From Stenotrophomonas maltophilia D457 (GTDB lineage: Bacteria > Pseudomonadota > Gammaproteobacteria > Xanthomonadales > Xanthomonadaceae): a DNA stretch of 64,000 bases. This document shows, in pieces, positions 45,793 through 55,352 of this stretch. The DNA is taken from positions 4,373,001-4,437,000 of the forward strand of contig NC_017671.1 in assembly GCF_000284595.1 (NCBI RefSeq), given 5' to 3'. The notes under the pieces are model-generated. The model saw only the letters and a program-made list of their open reading frames with translations. It was not told the DNA's origin and made no database searches. Each line of letters begins with the position of its first letter. Within the stretch, counting starts at the first letter, position 1. Both the position numbers and the translations under genes were made by a program.

Positions 45793-46083
45793 ATGCTCGC
45801 CACCCTGCCCCTGCTGCTGGCCCTGGCCAACGCCCCGACCGCCGCCGCGCCCCTGCAGGACCCGGCGCAGCAGGTCGCGCGTCGCGCCGTGCAGCAGGGC
45901 CGCTACATGCCGCTGGAGAGCGTGGTGCGCGATGCGCTCAAGCGCTACCCCGGCCAGCTGCTGGAAGTGGAGCTGGACGACGGCGTCTACGAAGTGGAGA
46001 TCCTGCGCGGCGACGGCGTGGTGGTGGAGCTGGACTATGATGCGCGCAGCGGAAAGCTGCTGAAGACGGAGCTCGACGACTGA
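45793..46083 (+). CDS. Small exported PepSY-domain protein
   Basis: A 96-residue protein with a signal peptide (MLATLPLLLALANAPTAAA) and one PepSY domain (MPLESVVRDALKRYPGQLLEVELDD, VVVELDYDARSGKLL). Its stop overlaps the response-regulator start by one base. Small PepSY proteins in such operons are suspected of modulating the sensor kinase in the periplasm; that role is inferred. Confidence 0.85.
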   Translation: MLATLPLLLALANAPTAAAPLQDPAQQVARRAVQQGRYMPLESVVRDALKRYPGQLLEVELDDGVYEVEILRGDGVVVELDYDARSGKLLKTELDD

Positions 46084-46742
46084 TGCGCATCCTGTTGGCC
46101 GAAGACGATGCCGCACTGGCACAGCGCCTGGTGCCCCTGCTGGAACAGGCCGGCTATGTGGTGGCGGTGGTCGCCGACGGTCGCCAGGCCGAAGAAATCG
46201 GCCAGATCGAAGACCTGCAGGCCGCCATCGTCGACCTCGGCCTGCCCGGGCTGGATGGACTGAGCGTGATCGAGCGCTGGCGCGGCAACGGCCGGGGGTT
46301 TCCGGTGCTGGTGCTGACCGCGCGCGGGCGCTGGCACGACAAGCTGGCCGGCTTCGATGCCGGCGCCGACGATTACCTGACCAAACCCTTCCAGGCCGAT
46401 GAGCTGGTGCTGCGCCTGCGCGCCCTGATCCGCCGCAGCCATGGCCACGCCAGCCCGCGCCTGCACTGCGGCCCGCTGCAGCTGGACGTCAACGCCGGCC
46501 GCTTCGAGCTGGATGGACAGGCGCTGCCACTGAGTCCGCAGGAATTCCGCCTGCTCAGCTACTTCATCCACCACAGCGGTCAGGTGATCGGCCGCGACCG
46601 GCTGGGCGAACAGGTGTTCGACGGCGGCCACGACCCGGACTCCAACGCACTGGACGTGCTGCTCGGACGCGTGCGCCGCAAGCTCGGCATCGACCTGATC
46701 CAGACCGTGCGCGGCCAGGGCTGGCGGCTGGCCGAGCCATGA
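46083..46742 (+). CDS. OmpR-family response regulator
   Basis: A 219-residue regulator. The receiver domain has the acidic pair LLAEDDAALAQ, phospho-acceptor Asp51 in AAIVDLGLPG, and the Lys in DDYLTKPFQADELVLRLRAL. The C-terminal winged helix (LPLSPQEFRLLSYFIHHSGQVIGRDRLGEQVF, VLLGRVRRKLGIDLIQTVRGQGWRL) is of PhoB/OmpR type and closest in feel to PhoP/QseB. It overlaps the sensor gene by four bases. The predicted target is the direct repeat upstream of the operon. Confidence 0.94.
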   Translation: MRILLAEDDAALAQRLVPLLEQAGYVVAVVADGRQAEEIGQIEDLQAAIVDLGLPGLDGLSVIERWRGNGRGFPVLVLTARGRWHDKLAGFDAGADDYLTKPFQADELVLRLRALIRRSHGHASPRLHCGPLQLDVNAGRFELDGQALPLSPQEFRLLSYFIHHSGQVIGRDRLGEQVFDGGHDPDSNALDVLLGRVRRKLGIDLIQTVRGQGWRLAEP

Positions 46743-48058
46743 ACCGGCAACCGTCGCTGCGGCGGCGCCTGCTGCTGGCCGGCGGCGTCGGGCTGCTGCT
46801 GGTCTCGCTGCTGGCCAGCGCTCTGCTGGGCGAGCTGTTCAAGCGCAGCGCGCGCGACCGCCTCGACCACGAACTGCAGCAGGACATGCTGACCCTGCTG
46901 TCACAGGCCGAAGTGGACCCGGACGGGCAGTTGCGCCTGCGCCAGGAACCCAATGATGCGCGCTTCCAGCGCGTGTTTTCCGGTGCCTATTGGCAGATCG
47001 CCGGTGCCGATGGCCGCGTGCTGCTGCAGTCGCGCTCGCTGTGGGATGAAACCCTGCCGGCGAAGGCCGCCGGGCCGGCCACGCGCAATCTGCCCGGGCC
47101 GCTGCAACAATTCCTGCGTGCACGCGTGCAGCAGGTGCGCCTGCCACGCGCCAGCGAACCGTTCGTGGCCGTGGTCGCCACCGACCGCAGCGCGCTGGAT
47201 GCCGATGTTGCCGCGTTCCGCAAGCGCACCGCCATCGCACTGGGCGTGCTGGTCGCGGCGTGGCTGGCGGTGCTGGCCAGCCAGGTGCACTTCGGCCTGC
47301 GCCCGCTGCATCGCCTCGGTGCGCAGCTGGAACGGGTACGTCGCGGCGATGCGCAGCGCATCGACACACAGGGACTGGGCGCGGAGGTCGCACCGCTGGG
47401 TGAAGAACTCAACGCGCTGCTGGACCACCAGCAACGCATGGTCGCGCGTGCGCGCACCAGTGCACAGGATCTGGCGCACGCGCTGAAGACTCCACTGAGC
47501 GTATTGGCCACCGAAGCTGACAGCGACGGCACGCATTGGCGTGCCACCGTGCGCGAGCAGAGTGCGCGCATGCAGGCCAGTGTTGACCGTTACCTGGCTG
47601 CAGGACTGGCTGCCGACCATCGCCAGCGCACCGACGTGGCGGCCGTCGCACAGGCGATGTGCCGGCTGATGGCACGCGTGCATGGCGAACGTGGCATCGC
47701 GTTCACGGCGGCAGGCATCGATCCGGCGCTGCAGTTCGCCGGCGCCAGTGCGGATCTGGAGGAGATGCTGGGCAACCTGCTGGACAACGCCGGGCGCTGG
47801 GCGCAACAGCAGGTCACTGTCGAAGCGGAAACCAGCGAAGGGCAGCTACGCGTCGAAGTGCGCGACGATGGCCCCGGCCTGGCCGCAGACGCGCTGGAAC
47901 GCGTCACCCAGCGTGGTGTGCGGCTGGACGAGCGCGAAGGCAGCAGCGGGTTGGGCCTGGCGATCGTGGGCGATATCGCTGCCAGCTATGGCGGGCGGTT
48001 GCAGCTGGAGAATGCGCAGCCGGGCCTACGTGCGACGTTGTGGTTGCCGGTGGCGTGA
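46739..48058 (+). CDS. Two-component sensor histidine kinase
   Basis: A 439-residue membrane sensor. TM1 (LLLAGGVGLLLVSLLASALLG) and TM2 around residues 162-183 flank a periplasmic domain of about 130 residues. A HAMP-like linker is followed by the H-box with His247 (QDLAHALKTPLSVL), the N-box LEEMLGNLLDNAGRW, the G1 box VRDDGPGLAADALER and the G2 box GSSGLGLAIVGDIA. The short, QseC/PhoQ-like H-box motif and the PepSY neighbours suggest an envelope or cation signal, which is inference. Confidence 0.94.
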   Translation: MNRQPSLRRRLLLAGGVGLLLVSLLASALLGELFKRSARDRLDHELQQDMLTLLSQAEVDPDGQLRLRQEPNDARFQRVFSGAYWQIAGADGRVLLQSRSLWDETLPAKAAGPATRNLPGPLQQFLRARVQQVRLPRASEPFVAVVATDRSALDADVAAFRKRTAIALGVLVAAWLAVLASQVHFGLRPLHRLGAQLERVRRGDAQRIDTQGLGAEVAPLGEELNALLDHQQRMVARARTSAQDLAHALKTPLSVLATEADSDGTHWRATVREQSARMQASVDRYLAAGLAADHRQRTDVAAVAQAMCRLMARVHGERGIAFTAAGIDPALQFAGASADLEEMLGNLLDNAGRWAQQQVTVEAETSEGQLRVEVRDDGPGLAADALERVTQRGVRLDEREGSSGLGLAIVGDIAASYGGRLQLENAQPGLRATLWLPVA

Positions 48059-48112
48059 CGCACCGCTGCGCTCGCCGGGCGCCGCCCGGCGCTACCGGTT
48101 CACCCGCCCCCC

Positions 48113-48137
48113 GGTAGGTGTCGACCTTGGTCGACAC
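48113..48137. repeat. SMAG hairpin
   Basis: A GTAGGTGTCGACCTTGGTCG-type copy between the kinase stop and the convergent DUF6122 gene. Confidence 0.8.
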
Positions 48138-48147
48138 GCACCAAGCA

Positions 48148-48468
48148 TCAACGGTGATGCATCCACCAGCAATCAATCGCGTCCAGCAATATGTGGATGA
48201 TCAGACCGATACCGAACAACCGCGTTTTCTTCGGCACGCACAGCCCGGCATAGACCGCGATGGCCGGTGCGGTGTGCAGCGGGTGGAACCCGATGCTGCA
48301 GCGGTTCGGTGCATAGATCGGGTCGGCCAGCAGATGGTCCAGGTCGATGATCCAGCCCAGCAGCATCAGCAGCCACGCCGAGGCAAAGCGCTTGCGCCAG
48401 AACAGCCATGCCAGCAACGCTGGCACGGCGGCATGCAGGAACAGGTGGAAGATCGCGCGCGCGCTCAT
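48148..48468 (-). CDS. DUF6122-like small membrane protein
   Basis: A 106-residue membrane protein with about four hydrophobic segments (FHLFLHAAVPALLAWLFW, AWLLMLLGWIIDLDHLLADP, APAIAVYAGLCV, LFGIGLIIHILLDAIDCWW). The DLDHLLADP and HPLHTAPA motifs, with conserved His and Asp, resemble membrane metal-dependent hydrolase-like proteins now grouped as DUF6122. The start at 48468 is used. It is placed directly downstream of speA, 37 bases apart, but a functional link is not evident. Confidence 0.7.
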   Translation of the reverse strand: MSARAIFHLFLHAAVPALLAWLFWRKRFASAWLLMLLGWIIDLDHLLADPIYAPNRCSIGFHPLHTAPAIAVYAGLCVPKKTRLFGIGLIIHILLDAIDCWWMHHR

Positions 48469-48505
48469 CGGCAACGGTGGCACCGGGCGGGCCCGGTGCC
48501 GTCCA

Positions 48506-50395
48506 TCACACCAGCGGCTCGTCGGACAGGTAGGTGTAACCGGTCAGGCCGGCTTCCAGCGCGTCCGACAGTTCCTGCGCGCGTTCCGGCGACAGCTGCG
48601 CCGCAGCCACGCGCTGCGCATAGGTCGCACGCAGTTCGTCCAGGCGGTAACCCACGTAATCCAGCATCACGTCGGTGGTGTCGCCGCGGCGCTGCTGGGT
48701 GATGGCGTAGCCATCGGCATCGGCCAGCACTTCCACCGCGTCGGTATCGCCGAACAGGTTGTGGATGTCGCCCAGGATTTCCTGGTAGGCGCCGACCATG
48801 AAGAAGCCGATGCGATAGCTCTCGCCCGGCCTCATCTTGTGCAGCGGCAGCGAGCTGTCCAGGCTCTCGTTCTCGACATAGGTTTCCACCATGCCGTCCG
48901 AGTCGCAGGTCATGTCGGCGATGATGCCGCGGCGGTCCGGGGTTTCATCCAGGCGCTCGATCGGCACGATCGGGAACACCTGGTCGATCGCCCACACGTC
49001 CGGGATCGATTCGAACACGCTGAAGTTGACGAAGTACTTGTCGACCAGGCGCTCGTTCAGTTCGTCCAGCACCGGGCGATGGCTCTTCTCGTCGTAGCTC
49101 AGGCGCGCGCGCACGCCGTGGGCGATGGCGTAGAACAGGTCGTCGATGCGCGCACGCTGCGGCAGATCGATCTGGCCCAGCGCGTAGCTGGCCAGGCCTT
49201 CGGCATGGAAATGCTGCGCTTCCTGGAACAGTTCCACCGCCGGGCGCACGTCCAGTTCGTCGTGGATCTCGCGCAGGTGGCGGATCGCCGCCGGCTCGTC
49301 GTCGTGCTGGTCCGGCACGCGGCCTTCCTGTGCCTCTTCCACTTCCGACACGTTGGCGATCAGCACCGCGTGGTGCGCGGTCATTGCGCGGCCGCACTCG
49401 GTGACGATGCGCGGCGGGGTCAGGCCGAACTCTTCGCAGGCATTGGCCAGCGGCTGCACGATGTTGCTGGCGTAGGAATGCAGGCCGTAGTTGATCGAGC
49501 AGAAGCTGCGCGAACGGGTACCTTCGTAATCCACGCCCAGGCCACCACCCACGTCGACGTGGGTGATCTTCGCGCCCAGGCGCGACAGCTCCACGAAGTA
49601 GCGGGTGGCTTCGCGCATGCCGTTGGCGATGTCGCGCACGTTGGAGATCTGCGAACCCATGTGGAAGTGCAGCAGGTTCAGGCAGTCGGCGTACTCGGTG
49701 TCACGCAGCGACTTCCACAGGTCCAGCAGCTGGCGCGGCGACAGGCCGAACTTGGCCTTGTCGCCACCGCTGTTCTGCCACTTGCCGGCACCCAGCGAGG
49801 CCAGGCGCATGCGCACGCCCAGGCCCGGCTTCACGTCCAGCGCCTTGGACTCTTCCAGCACCAGCTTCAGCTCGGACGGCTTCTCGATGACGATGAAGGT
49901 CTGCAGGCCCAGCTTGCGGCCGATCAGGGCCAAGCGGATGTACTCGCGGTCCTTGTAGCCGTTGCAGACGATCAGGCCACCCGGGCGCGACAGCGCCAGC
50001 ACGGCCATCAGCTCGGGCTTGCTGCCCGCTTCCAGGCCGAAGCCTTCGCCGTGGTGGCTGGCCAGGGTGCCGGCCACGCCGCGGGTCTGGTTGACCTTGA
50101 TCGGGTACACGGCGGTGTAGCCGCCGCTGTACTCCCAGTCCTGCTGGGCCTGGGCGAAGGCCGCCTGCAGCTTGCCCAGGCGCTGGCCGAGGATGTCCGG
50201 GAAGCGCACCAGCAGCGGCAGCTTGGCACCGGCCGCGCGCGCAGCGTCCACCACCTTGGGCAGCGATACCACCGGGCCGTCCGCCCCGGTCGGTCTCACC
50301 ACCATGTGCCCGGCCTGATCCACGTCGAAGTAACCGTCCGCCCAATGCGGGATCGAGTAGGTCTTGCGGGCTTGGTCGAGGGACCAATCGGTCAT
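48506..50395 (-). CDS. speA: Biosynthetic arginine decarboxylase
   Basis: Makes agmatine from arginine in polyamine synthesis, a PLP enzyme of the fold III (alanine racemase-like) family. The 629-residue length is normal. The PLP lysine is Lys100 in TAVYPIKVNQTRG. Other signatures are FGLEAGSKPELMAVLA, NGYKDREYIRLALIG, HVDVGGGLGVDYEGTRS and the C-terminal CDSDGMVETYVENESLDSSLPLH. The ATG at 50395 is chosen. Divergent from speE, sharing a control region with a long inverted repeat. Confidence 0.97.
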   Translation of the reverse strand: MTDWSLDQARKTYSIPHWADGYFDVDQAGHMVVRPTGADGPVVSLPKVVDAARAAGAKLPLLVRFPDILGQRLGKLQAAFAQAQQDWEYSGGYTAVYPIKVNQTRGVAGTLASHHGEGFGLEAGSKPELMAVLALSRPGGLIVCNGYKDREYIRLALIGRKLGLQTFIVIEKPSELKLVLEESKALDVKPGLGVRMRLASLGAGKWQNSGGDKAKFGLSPRQLLDLWKSLRDTEYADCLNLLHFHMGSQISNVRDIANGMREATRYFVELSRLGAKITHVDVGGGLGVDYEGTRSRSFCSINYGLHSYASNIVQPLANACEEFGLTPPRIVTECGRAMTAHHAVLIANVSEVEEAQEGRVPDQHDDEPAAIRHLREIHDELDVRPAVELFQEAQHFHAEGLASYALGQIDLPQRARIDDLFYAIAHGVRARLSYDEKSHRPVLDELNERLVDKYFVNFSVFESIPDVWAIDQVFPIVPIERLDETPDRRGIIADMTCDSDGMVETYVENESLDSSLPLHKMRPGESYRIGFFMVGAYQEILGDIHNLFGDTDAVEVLADADGYAITQQRRGDTTDVMLDYVGYRLDELRATYAQRVAAAQLSPERAQELSDALEAGLTGYTYLSDEPLV

Positions 50396-50409
50396 TTCAG
50401 TCGGCCTTG

Positions 50410-50467
50410 TTGGCAATAAAAGGGGGGGCATGATAACGCCTATATGCCCACAGGTTCGTTATCATGC
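50410..50467. promoter_or_regulatory. speA/speE divergent control region with 11-bp inverted repeat
   Basis: An exact inverted repeat, GCATGATAACG (50428-50438) and CGTTATCATGC (50457-50467), is separated by 18 bases. A plus-strand promoter, TTGGCA (50410-50415) with GATAAC (50433-50438) at 17-base spacing, overlaps the left arm, and its mirror may serve speA. The layout suggests a dimeric repressor or paired promoters controlling both polyamine genes; the binding protein is unknown. Confidence 0.5.
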
Positions 50468-50586
50468 GCGCCCGCGCCCGTGACAGGTTCCAACCTGAAC
50501 GGGCCGATCCGTCCGGATGTGGCATCTGTGCCACGCGGCCCCGCCCGCCAGCCCGGCTCCACCCCTCCGAACAGGACTGTTTTCCA

Positions 50587-51441
50587 ATGACTGACAGCAA
50601 CAACTGGTACATCGAACACTTCGAGCGCACCGGCTCGGCCATCGGCTACCGCATCACCGGCAAGCTGGACGAGGTGCAGTCGCCGTTCCAGAAAATCGAG
50701 ATCTTCCAGACCACCGACTGGGGCAACCTGATGACCATCGACGGGGCCATCATGCTGACCAGCAAGGACAACTTCTTCTACCACGAGATGATCAGCCACC
50801 CGGTGCTGTTCACCCACGCTGCGCCCAAGCGCGTGGTGATCATCGGTGGCGGCGACTGCGGCACCCTGCGCGAAGTGCTCAAGCACAGCGGCGTGGAGAG
50901 CGTGACCCAGTGCGACATCGACGAGCAGGTCACCGTGATGGCGCGCAAGCACTTCCCGGAACTGTGCGACTCCAACGATGACGCCCGCGCCGAGCTGCTG
51001 TTCGACGACGGCGTAGCCTACATGGCCAACTGCCCGGCCGGCAGCGTGGACGTGGTGATCGTCGATTCGACCGACCCGGTCGGCCCCGGCGAAGGCCTGT
51101 TCAACAAGGCCTTCTACGAGAGCTGCTTCAAGGCCCTGAAGGACGACGGCATCCTGGTGCAGCAGTCCGAATCGCCGCTGATGCAGCTGGACCTGATCAA
51201 CGAAATGCGCACCGAGATGGGCAAGGCCGGCTTCGGTTCGTTCAAGACCCTGCCGTTCCCGCAGCCGTGCTACCCCACCGGCTGGTGGAGCGTGACCATG
51301 GCGCGCAAGGGCGACAGCAGCTTCGACTTCCGCCAGGCCGACTCGGCCGCCAAGACCTTCAACACCCTGTACTACACCGCCGCGCTGCACACCGGCGTGC
51401 TGGTGACCCCGCCGTTCGTGCAGGCGGCACTGAAGGGTTGA
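50587..51441 (+). CDS. speE: Spermidine synthase
   Basis: Transfers an aminopropyl group from decarboxylated S-adenosylmethionine to putrescine. The 284-residue protein contains the dcSAM-binding motif VVIIGGGDCGTLREVLKH, catalytic-region IVDSTDPVGPGEGLF, and PCYPTGWWS near the C-terminus. YRITGKLDEVQSPFQKIEIFQT and MLTSKDNFFYHEMISHPVL fit the bacterial enzyme. The ATG at 50587 is preceded by a long untranslated leader. A strong terminator follows. Confidence 0.97.
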   Translation: MTDSNNWYIEHFERTGSAIGYRITGKLDEVQSPFQKIEIFQTTDWGNLMTIDGAIMLTSKDNFFYHEMISHPVLFTHAAPKRVVIIGGGDCGTLREVLKHSGVESVTQCDIDEQVTVMARKHFPELCDSNDDARAELLFDDGVAYMANCPAGSVDVVIVDSTDPVGPGEGLFNKAFYESCFKALKDDGILVQQSESPLMQLDLINEMRTEMGKAGFGSFKTLPFPQPCYPTGWWSVTMARKGDSSFDFRQADSAAKTFNTLYYTAALHTGVLVTPPFVQAALKG

Positions 51442-51449
51442 TCCAAACA

Positions 51450-51479
51450 AAAACCCGCGCTGGCGACAGCGCGGGTTTT
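51450..51479 (+). terminator. Rho-independent terminator of speE
   Basis: A perfect 13-bp stem (AAAACCCGCGCTG at 51450-51462 with CAGCGCGGGTTTT at 51467-51479) and GCGA loop end in a TTTT run, eight bases after the speE stop. Confidence 0.9.
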
Positions 51480-51488
51480 CTGCTTTCT

Positions 51489-51563
51489 GTAGAGCCGAGC
51501 CCACGCTCGGCTGCTCTTCGGACAGGTTGCGGTAAACCCAGCCGAGCATGGGCTCGGCTCTAC
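51489..51563. repeat. Inverted pair of SMAG hairpins
   Basis: Copies of the GTAGAGCCGAGCCCACGCTC type at 51489-51512 and 51540-51563, facing each other between the speE terminator and the lpxO stop. Confidence 0.88.
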
Positions 51564-51565
51564 AG

Positions 51566-52474
51566 TCAAAGCGCCCAGATACCGGCGATCACCGCCACCA
51601 CCAGGCCCCACTTGATCAGCTGGTAGGCCACCACGCTGCGCTCGCGCAGCGCCTTGGCCTTCAGGCGCACCTTGTAGACACTGCCGAACGCCTTGTTGAC
51701 GCCACCGGTCGGGTCACCCGGCAGGTTCGGCGATGCACCACCGGCCAGCAGCGTGGCCGCCACCGCGCGGTTGAACAGCCCCGGCAGGCCGAAGCGCAGC
51801 GGGCGGGCGATGTCGCAGAACAGGATCACCCGGTCCTGCTGCGTCTCGTTGTGCGCATGGTGGATGTAGGTCTCGTCGAACATCATCCACTCGCCGTCGC
51901 GCCAGCTCTTCTTGATGCCGTCCACTTCGATGTAGCAGGCATCGTCGTTGGGCGTGCTCAGGCCCAGGTGCAGGCGCAGCGAGCCAGCGAACGGGTCGCG
52001 GTGCGGGCGCAGCTCACTGCCCGGTGGCAGCTGCGCGAACATCGCCGCACGCACGTCCGGGATCGACTCGATCAGCGCCGTGGTCTTCGGGCACAGCGTC
52101 TTCGCCGACGGGTGCGACGGGCCGTACCACTTCAGGTAGAAGCGCTTCCAGCCACGACGGAAGAACGAATTGAAGCCGGCATCGTTGAACGTGCTGGAGG
52201 CAGCGATCTTCTGCGCGTCGCGCAGCGCCAGCGCCTCGTCGCGGATCATCTGCCAGTTCTGGCGCAGCGGCTCCAGCTGCGGGAACTCTTTGCCCGGGTC
52301 CAGGAACGGCGTGGTCGGCACCTTCGAGAACATGTACATGACCACGTTGATCGGGGCCATGAAACTGGAGTGGTCCAGCAGCTGGCGCGACCAGCGCGCG
52401 CGGACCTTGCCACGGAAGTGGATGTACAGCACGCAGGCCACGAACAGCGCTGCAATGACGATTTTGATGATCAA
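51566..52474 (-). CDS. lpxO: Lipid A 2-hydroxylase LpxO-like dioxygenase
   Basis: A 302-residue member of the aspartyl/asparaginyl beta-hydroxylase family, with the same length and organisation as Salmonella LpxO, which hydroxylates an acyl chain of lipid A. The N-terminal hydrophobic anchor is followed by RGKVRARWSRQLLDHSSFMAPINVVMY, SSTFNDAGFNSFFRRGWKRFYLKWYG, HPSAKTLCPKTTALIESIP and the iron-binding ELRPHRDPFAGSLRLHLGL with a second His in DETYIHHAHNE. A C-terminal hydrophobic helix may form a second anchor. Needs oxygen, Fe(II) and 2-oxoglutarate. The neighbouring kinase relic would also concern LPS. Confidence 0.9.
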   Translation of the reverse strand: MIIKIVIAALFVACVLYIHFRGKVRARWSRQLLDHSSFMAPINVVMYMFSKVPTTPFLDPGKEFPQLEPLRQNWQMIRDEALALRDAQKIAASSTFNDAGFNSFFRRGWKRFYLKWYGPSHPSAKTLCPKTTALIESIPDVRAAMFAQLPPGSELRPHRDPFAGSLRLHLGLSTPNDDACYIEVDGIKKSWRDGEWMMFDETYIHHAHNETQQDRVILFCDIARPLRFGLPGLFNRAVAATLLAGGASPNLPGDPTGGVNKAFGSVYKVRLKAKALRERSVVAYQLIKWGLVVAVIAGIWAL

Positions 52475-52907
52475 AGCACTTTCCTCCAGCCGCGGCCGGA
52501 ACGGGAAACGGGGCGATGCACGGCCAGGCGGCCAGCACCGGTTCGGAACGCGGCAGGGGACGGGGACGTGCCGGAGGGGGGCGGCCGCCGATGTCGCGGG
52601 TTAACAGCTTATGGTCGGCAGGGCGTGCGCCGGGGTCAAGCTGGACGTGCGTGGCGTTCAGCGCGCCGCCAATGAATGGGCTGGAAGCGCGCCCAACTCA
52701 TTGATTCAGCGGGGCAACCCTTATAAGTGAGACGGAATTGTCCGATTCTGCGTGACGAACTGTTCCAGCCACGACCCCGACATTTCTCCGACAAATCGTG
52801 GAATAGCGAACTGGCGAGTACTAAAATTAACGAAAACTTAGTAACTCCCTGTAACACCGGTTCGCTTGACGCTTTGCGCCACCCACCGGGTCGTCCGAGA
52901 CCCCGAC
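52475..52907. other. Gene-free region between lpxO and the disrupted kinase gene
   Basis: GC-rich for the first ~180 bases, then AT-richer from about 52700 to 52860 (for example ACTAAAATTAACGAAAACTTAG near 52820). TATAAG at 52722 with TTGATT 15 bases upstream is a possible promoter but the spacing is poor. It probably contains divergent promoters for lpxO and the kinase gene. No credible open frame. Confidence 0.35.
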
Positions 52908-53000
52908 ATGCATCTTCCTGCTCTTCCCCCCTCCTCCTGCGGCAATGATGCCGCCTCCCCGCTGCTGCTCAAGCGCGGCGAACGTTTCCTGGCCCCCGAC
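52908..53000 (+). pseudogene. 5' part of IS-disrupted lipopolysaccharide-kinase-like gene
   Basis: The ATG at 52908 starts MHLPALPPSSCGNDAASPLL and runs 31 codons to Asp31, where the IS21-family element begins at 53001. The last seven bases before the element (CCCCGAC, 52994-53000) are repeated immediately after it. Joining this part to 55476 restores one continuous frame through Pro-Asp-Val-Tyr-Arg. Confidence 0.8.
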
Positions 53001-53074
53001 TGTTGGCGCGCACTTAAAACTGACCCAGGCTGCGCGTTGAACTTTGACCCACCCGGTGTACGGGGCTGAGGGTA

Positions 53075-53866
53075 TCAGTTGGTGGTCTGGGTGGTGGCCT
53101 CCTTTGCCCTGATTCTGGCTTTGGTCTTGTTGGCGGCGGTGCTGTTGCGCAGCCGCCAGGAGTCGTTGCCGGTCTCCAGGATGTGGCAGTGGTGGGTGAT
53201 GCGATCCAGCAGCGCGGTGGTCATCTTGGCGTCGCCGAACACCTGACCCCATTCGGAGAAGGCCAAGTTGGTGGTGATGGCGAGGCTGGTGCGCTCGTAG
53301 AGCTTGCTGATCAGGTGGAACAGCAGCGCGCCGCCTGAGGGGGTGAACGGCAGGTAGCCCAGTTCATCGAGGATGACCAGGTCGGCATAGGTCAGGCGCA
53401 GGGCGATCTGCCCGGCCTTGCCCTGGGCCTGTTCCTTCTCCAGCGCATTGACCAGTTCGATGGTGGAGAAGAAGCGCACGCGCAGGCGATGCTGGCGCAC
53501 GGCCTGGATGCCGATGGCGGTGGCCAGGTGGGTCTTGCCGGTGCCCGGTCCACCGACAAGGACGACGTTCTCGGGGGTGTGGATGAAGTCACCCTGGTGG
53601 AGTCGTTCGACCAGTGCGCGATCAACGGGACTGGCCGCGAAGTCGAACCCGAGCAGGTCACGATGGACGGGGAAACGTGCGGCCTTCATCTGGTTGGCCT
53701 GGGCACGAACCTGCCGTTCGGCGGACTCGGCCTGCAGCAGTTCGGCCATCCAGTGTTCGGGCTCCATGGTGTGCAGGCGCATCTTGGCCAGCAGTTCGGG
53801 CCACTGGCTGGCCATGCCGTGCAGCTTGAGCTGCTGCATGCGCAGCGGCAGGTCAGGCGTCGACAT
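53075..53866 (-). CDS. istB: IS21 transposition helper ATPase IstB
   Basis: A 263-residue AAA+ ATPase that assists the IstA transposase. Walker A is [11 protein letters not shown] with Lys111, Walker B is [12 protein letters not shown], and the sensor region reads [30 protein letters not shown]. Its start overlaps the end of istA by 14 bases, the classic arrangement that couples translation. The C-terminal tail ([20 protein letters not shown]) is basic. The frame is intact. Confidence 0.96.
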   Translation of the reverse strand: MSTPDLPLRMQQLKLHGMASQWPELLAKMRLHTMEPEHWMAELLQAESAERQVRAQANQMKAARFPVHRDLLGFDFAASPVDRALVERLHQGDFIHTPENVVLVGGPGTGKTHLATAIGIQAVRQHRLRVRFFSTIELVNALEKEQAQGKAGQIALRLTYADLVILDELGYLPFTPSGGALLFHLISKLYERTSLAITTNLAFSEWGQVFGDAKMTTALLDRITHHCHILETGNDSWRLRNSTAANKTKARIRAKEATTQTTN

Positions 53867-55352
53867 GATCTGCCTCCCGCAGGGCGTCGTAGCGGGCCGG
53901 ATCGGACACCGGCGGATGACGCAGCGTCACTCGCGAGGCGACCGTCTCGATCGTGCGGTCCGGATGCTGCAATCGCCCCAGCACGTTGAGCACGTGGTCG
54001 GCGCGCACCAGGCCGGACTCGAGTGCCAGTTCCACCGCCACCAGTACCGCTTCGAGCCCGTGCACGGGTACGGCGGCCAGCACCTGGGCCATGGCGCGGT
54101 CGCCGTGAGGCTGGCGCAGCAACACCTGCTGCAGCTTGCGCAGCGGATCGGGCATGGACAGGAACGGCGCGCCGTCACGCAGTGCCCCCGGCTTGCGCTG
54201 GACCAGGGCGATGTAGTGCTGCCAGTCGTAGTGGACCCGATCACGCTCGAAGCTGCGCCGGTGGCGGGCGACCTCGGCCTCGCCGACCACCACGGCCAGT
54301 TCGAAGGGATACACGCGCAGGCTGGCGACGGCGTGGGCGTGTTCGCACGGCACGCTGTAGCGGTTGCGCTGGAAGCTGACCAGCGCGGTCGAACTGACCC
54401 GCACCGGCCGCTCGATGTAGCCGTCGAAGGGCGCGGGCATCGGCATCAGGTGGGGCTGTTCGTCCTCCAGAGCTTCGGCCACGGTGATGTCGGAGGCATC
54501 CGGATGCGCCTGCATCGGCCAAGCGGCGCGGCACTCGCTGGCGAGCCAGGCGTTGAGGGTGTCCAGATCTGGCCAGTGGCGGGCCCCGGCCTCGACCCAG
54601 ATCTGTCGGCGCCGGTCCTGCACGTTCTTCTCGACCCGCCCCTTCTCCCAACCCGCGGCGCGGTTGCAGAACTCCGCGGCGAACAGGTAGTGGCTGATCA
54701 TGGCGTGGAAGCGGGCGTTGACCCGCCGTTCCCGGTGCTGGCCGATCCCGTCCACCGCCGTCTTCATGTTGTCGTAGATGCCGCGGCGCGGCACGCCACC
54801 GAAGGCGGTAAACGCCTGGGTATGAGCATCGAACAGCATCTCGTGGCTCTGGGTGGGATAGGCCACCAACCAGAAGGCGCGGCTGCAGGCCAGCTTCACG
54901 TGGGCGAGATCCAGCGGCATCTTGGCGTGGCTGCCGACGAAGGCGTACTCGCGGCTCCAGTCGAACTGGAAGGCTTCACCCGGAGGAAAGTGCAACGGCA
55001 CGAAGGCCGGGCGGCGGCTGGCGCCGCCGGCCGCCTTCCACTGGCGGATGAAGGCCGTCACCCGGGTGTAGGTGCCCGGATAGCCGATCGCCTGCAACTG
55101 CGAGAACAGCACCTTGGCGGTGCGTTGTTCCCGCCGGGGACGATGGCTGTCGGCACGCAGCCACGTCTCCAACTGGGACCGGTAGGGATCGAGCCGGGAG
55201 GCCGAGGCTCGCCTGGGATAGACCGGCTCGGACTGGCCGCTGCGCAGCCATCGCCGGATGGTATTGCGGGATAGGCCCGTGCGCTTGGCGATCTCGCGCA
55301 GCGGCAGGCCATCGCGGAAATGCATCCGCCGGATCTTGGCCAACATGACCAT
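53853..55352 (-). CDS. istA: IS21 transposase IstA
   Basis: A 499-residue DDE transposase. The N-terminal helix-turn-helix ([19 protein letters not shown]) binds the ends. The catalytic core shows [13 protein letters not shown] with the first Asp, [12 protein letters not shown] with the second Asp, and [12 protein letters not shown] with the Glu. A C-terminal beta-barrel region follows. The ATG at 55352 has AGGAG eight bases upstream; the GTG at 55361 overlaps that site and was not used. The frame is intact. Confidence 0.95.
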   Translation of the reverse strand: MVMLAKIRRMHFRDGLPLREIAKRTGLSRNTIRRWLRSGQSEPVYPRRASASRLDPYRSQLETWLRADSHRPRREQRTAKVLFSQLQAIGYPGTYTRVTAFIRQWKAAGGASRRPAFVPLHFPPGEAFQFDWSREYAFVGSHAKMPLDLAHVKLACSRAFWLVAYPTQSHEMLFDAHTQAFTAFGGVPRRGIYDNMKTAVDGIGQHRERRVNARFHAMISHYLFAAEFCNRAAGWEKGRVEKNVQDRRRQIWVEAGARHWPDLDTLNAWLASECRAAWPMQAHPDASDITVAEALEDEQPHLMPMPAPFDGYIERPVRVSSTALVSFQRNRYSVPCEHAHAVASLRVYPFELAVVVGEAEVARHRRSFERDRVHYDWQHYIALVQRKPGALRDGAPFLSMPDPLRKLQQVLLRQPHGDRAMAQVLAAVPVHGLEAVLVAVELALESGLVRADHVLNVLGRLQHPDRTIETVASRVTLRHPPVSDPARYDALREADHVDA

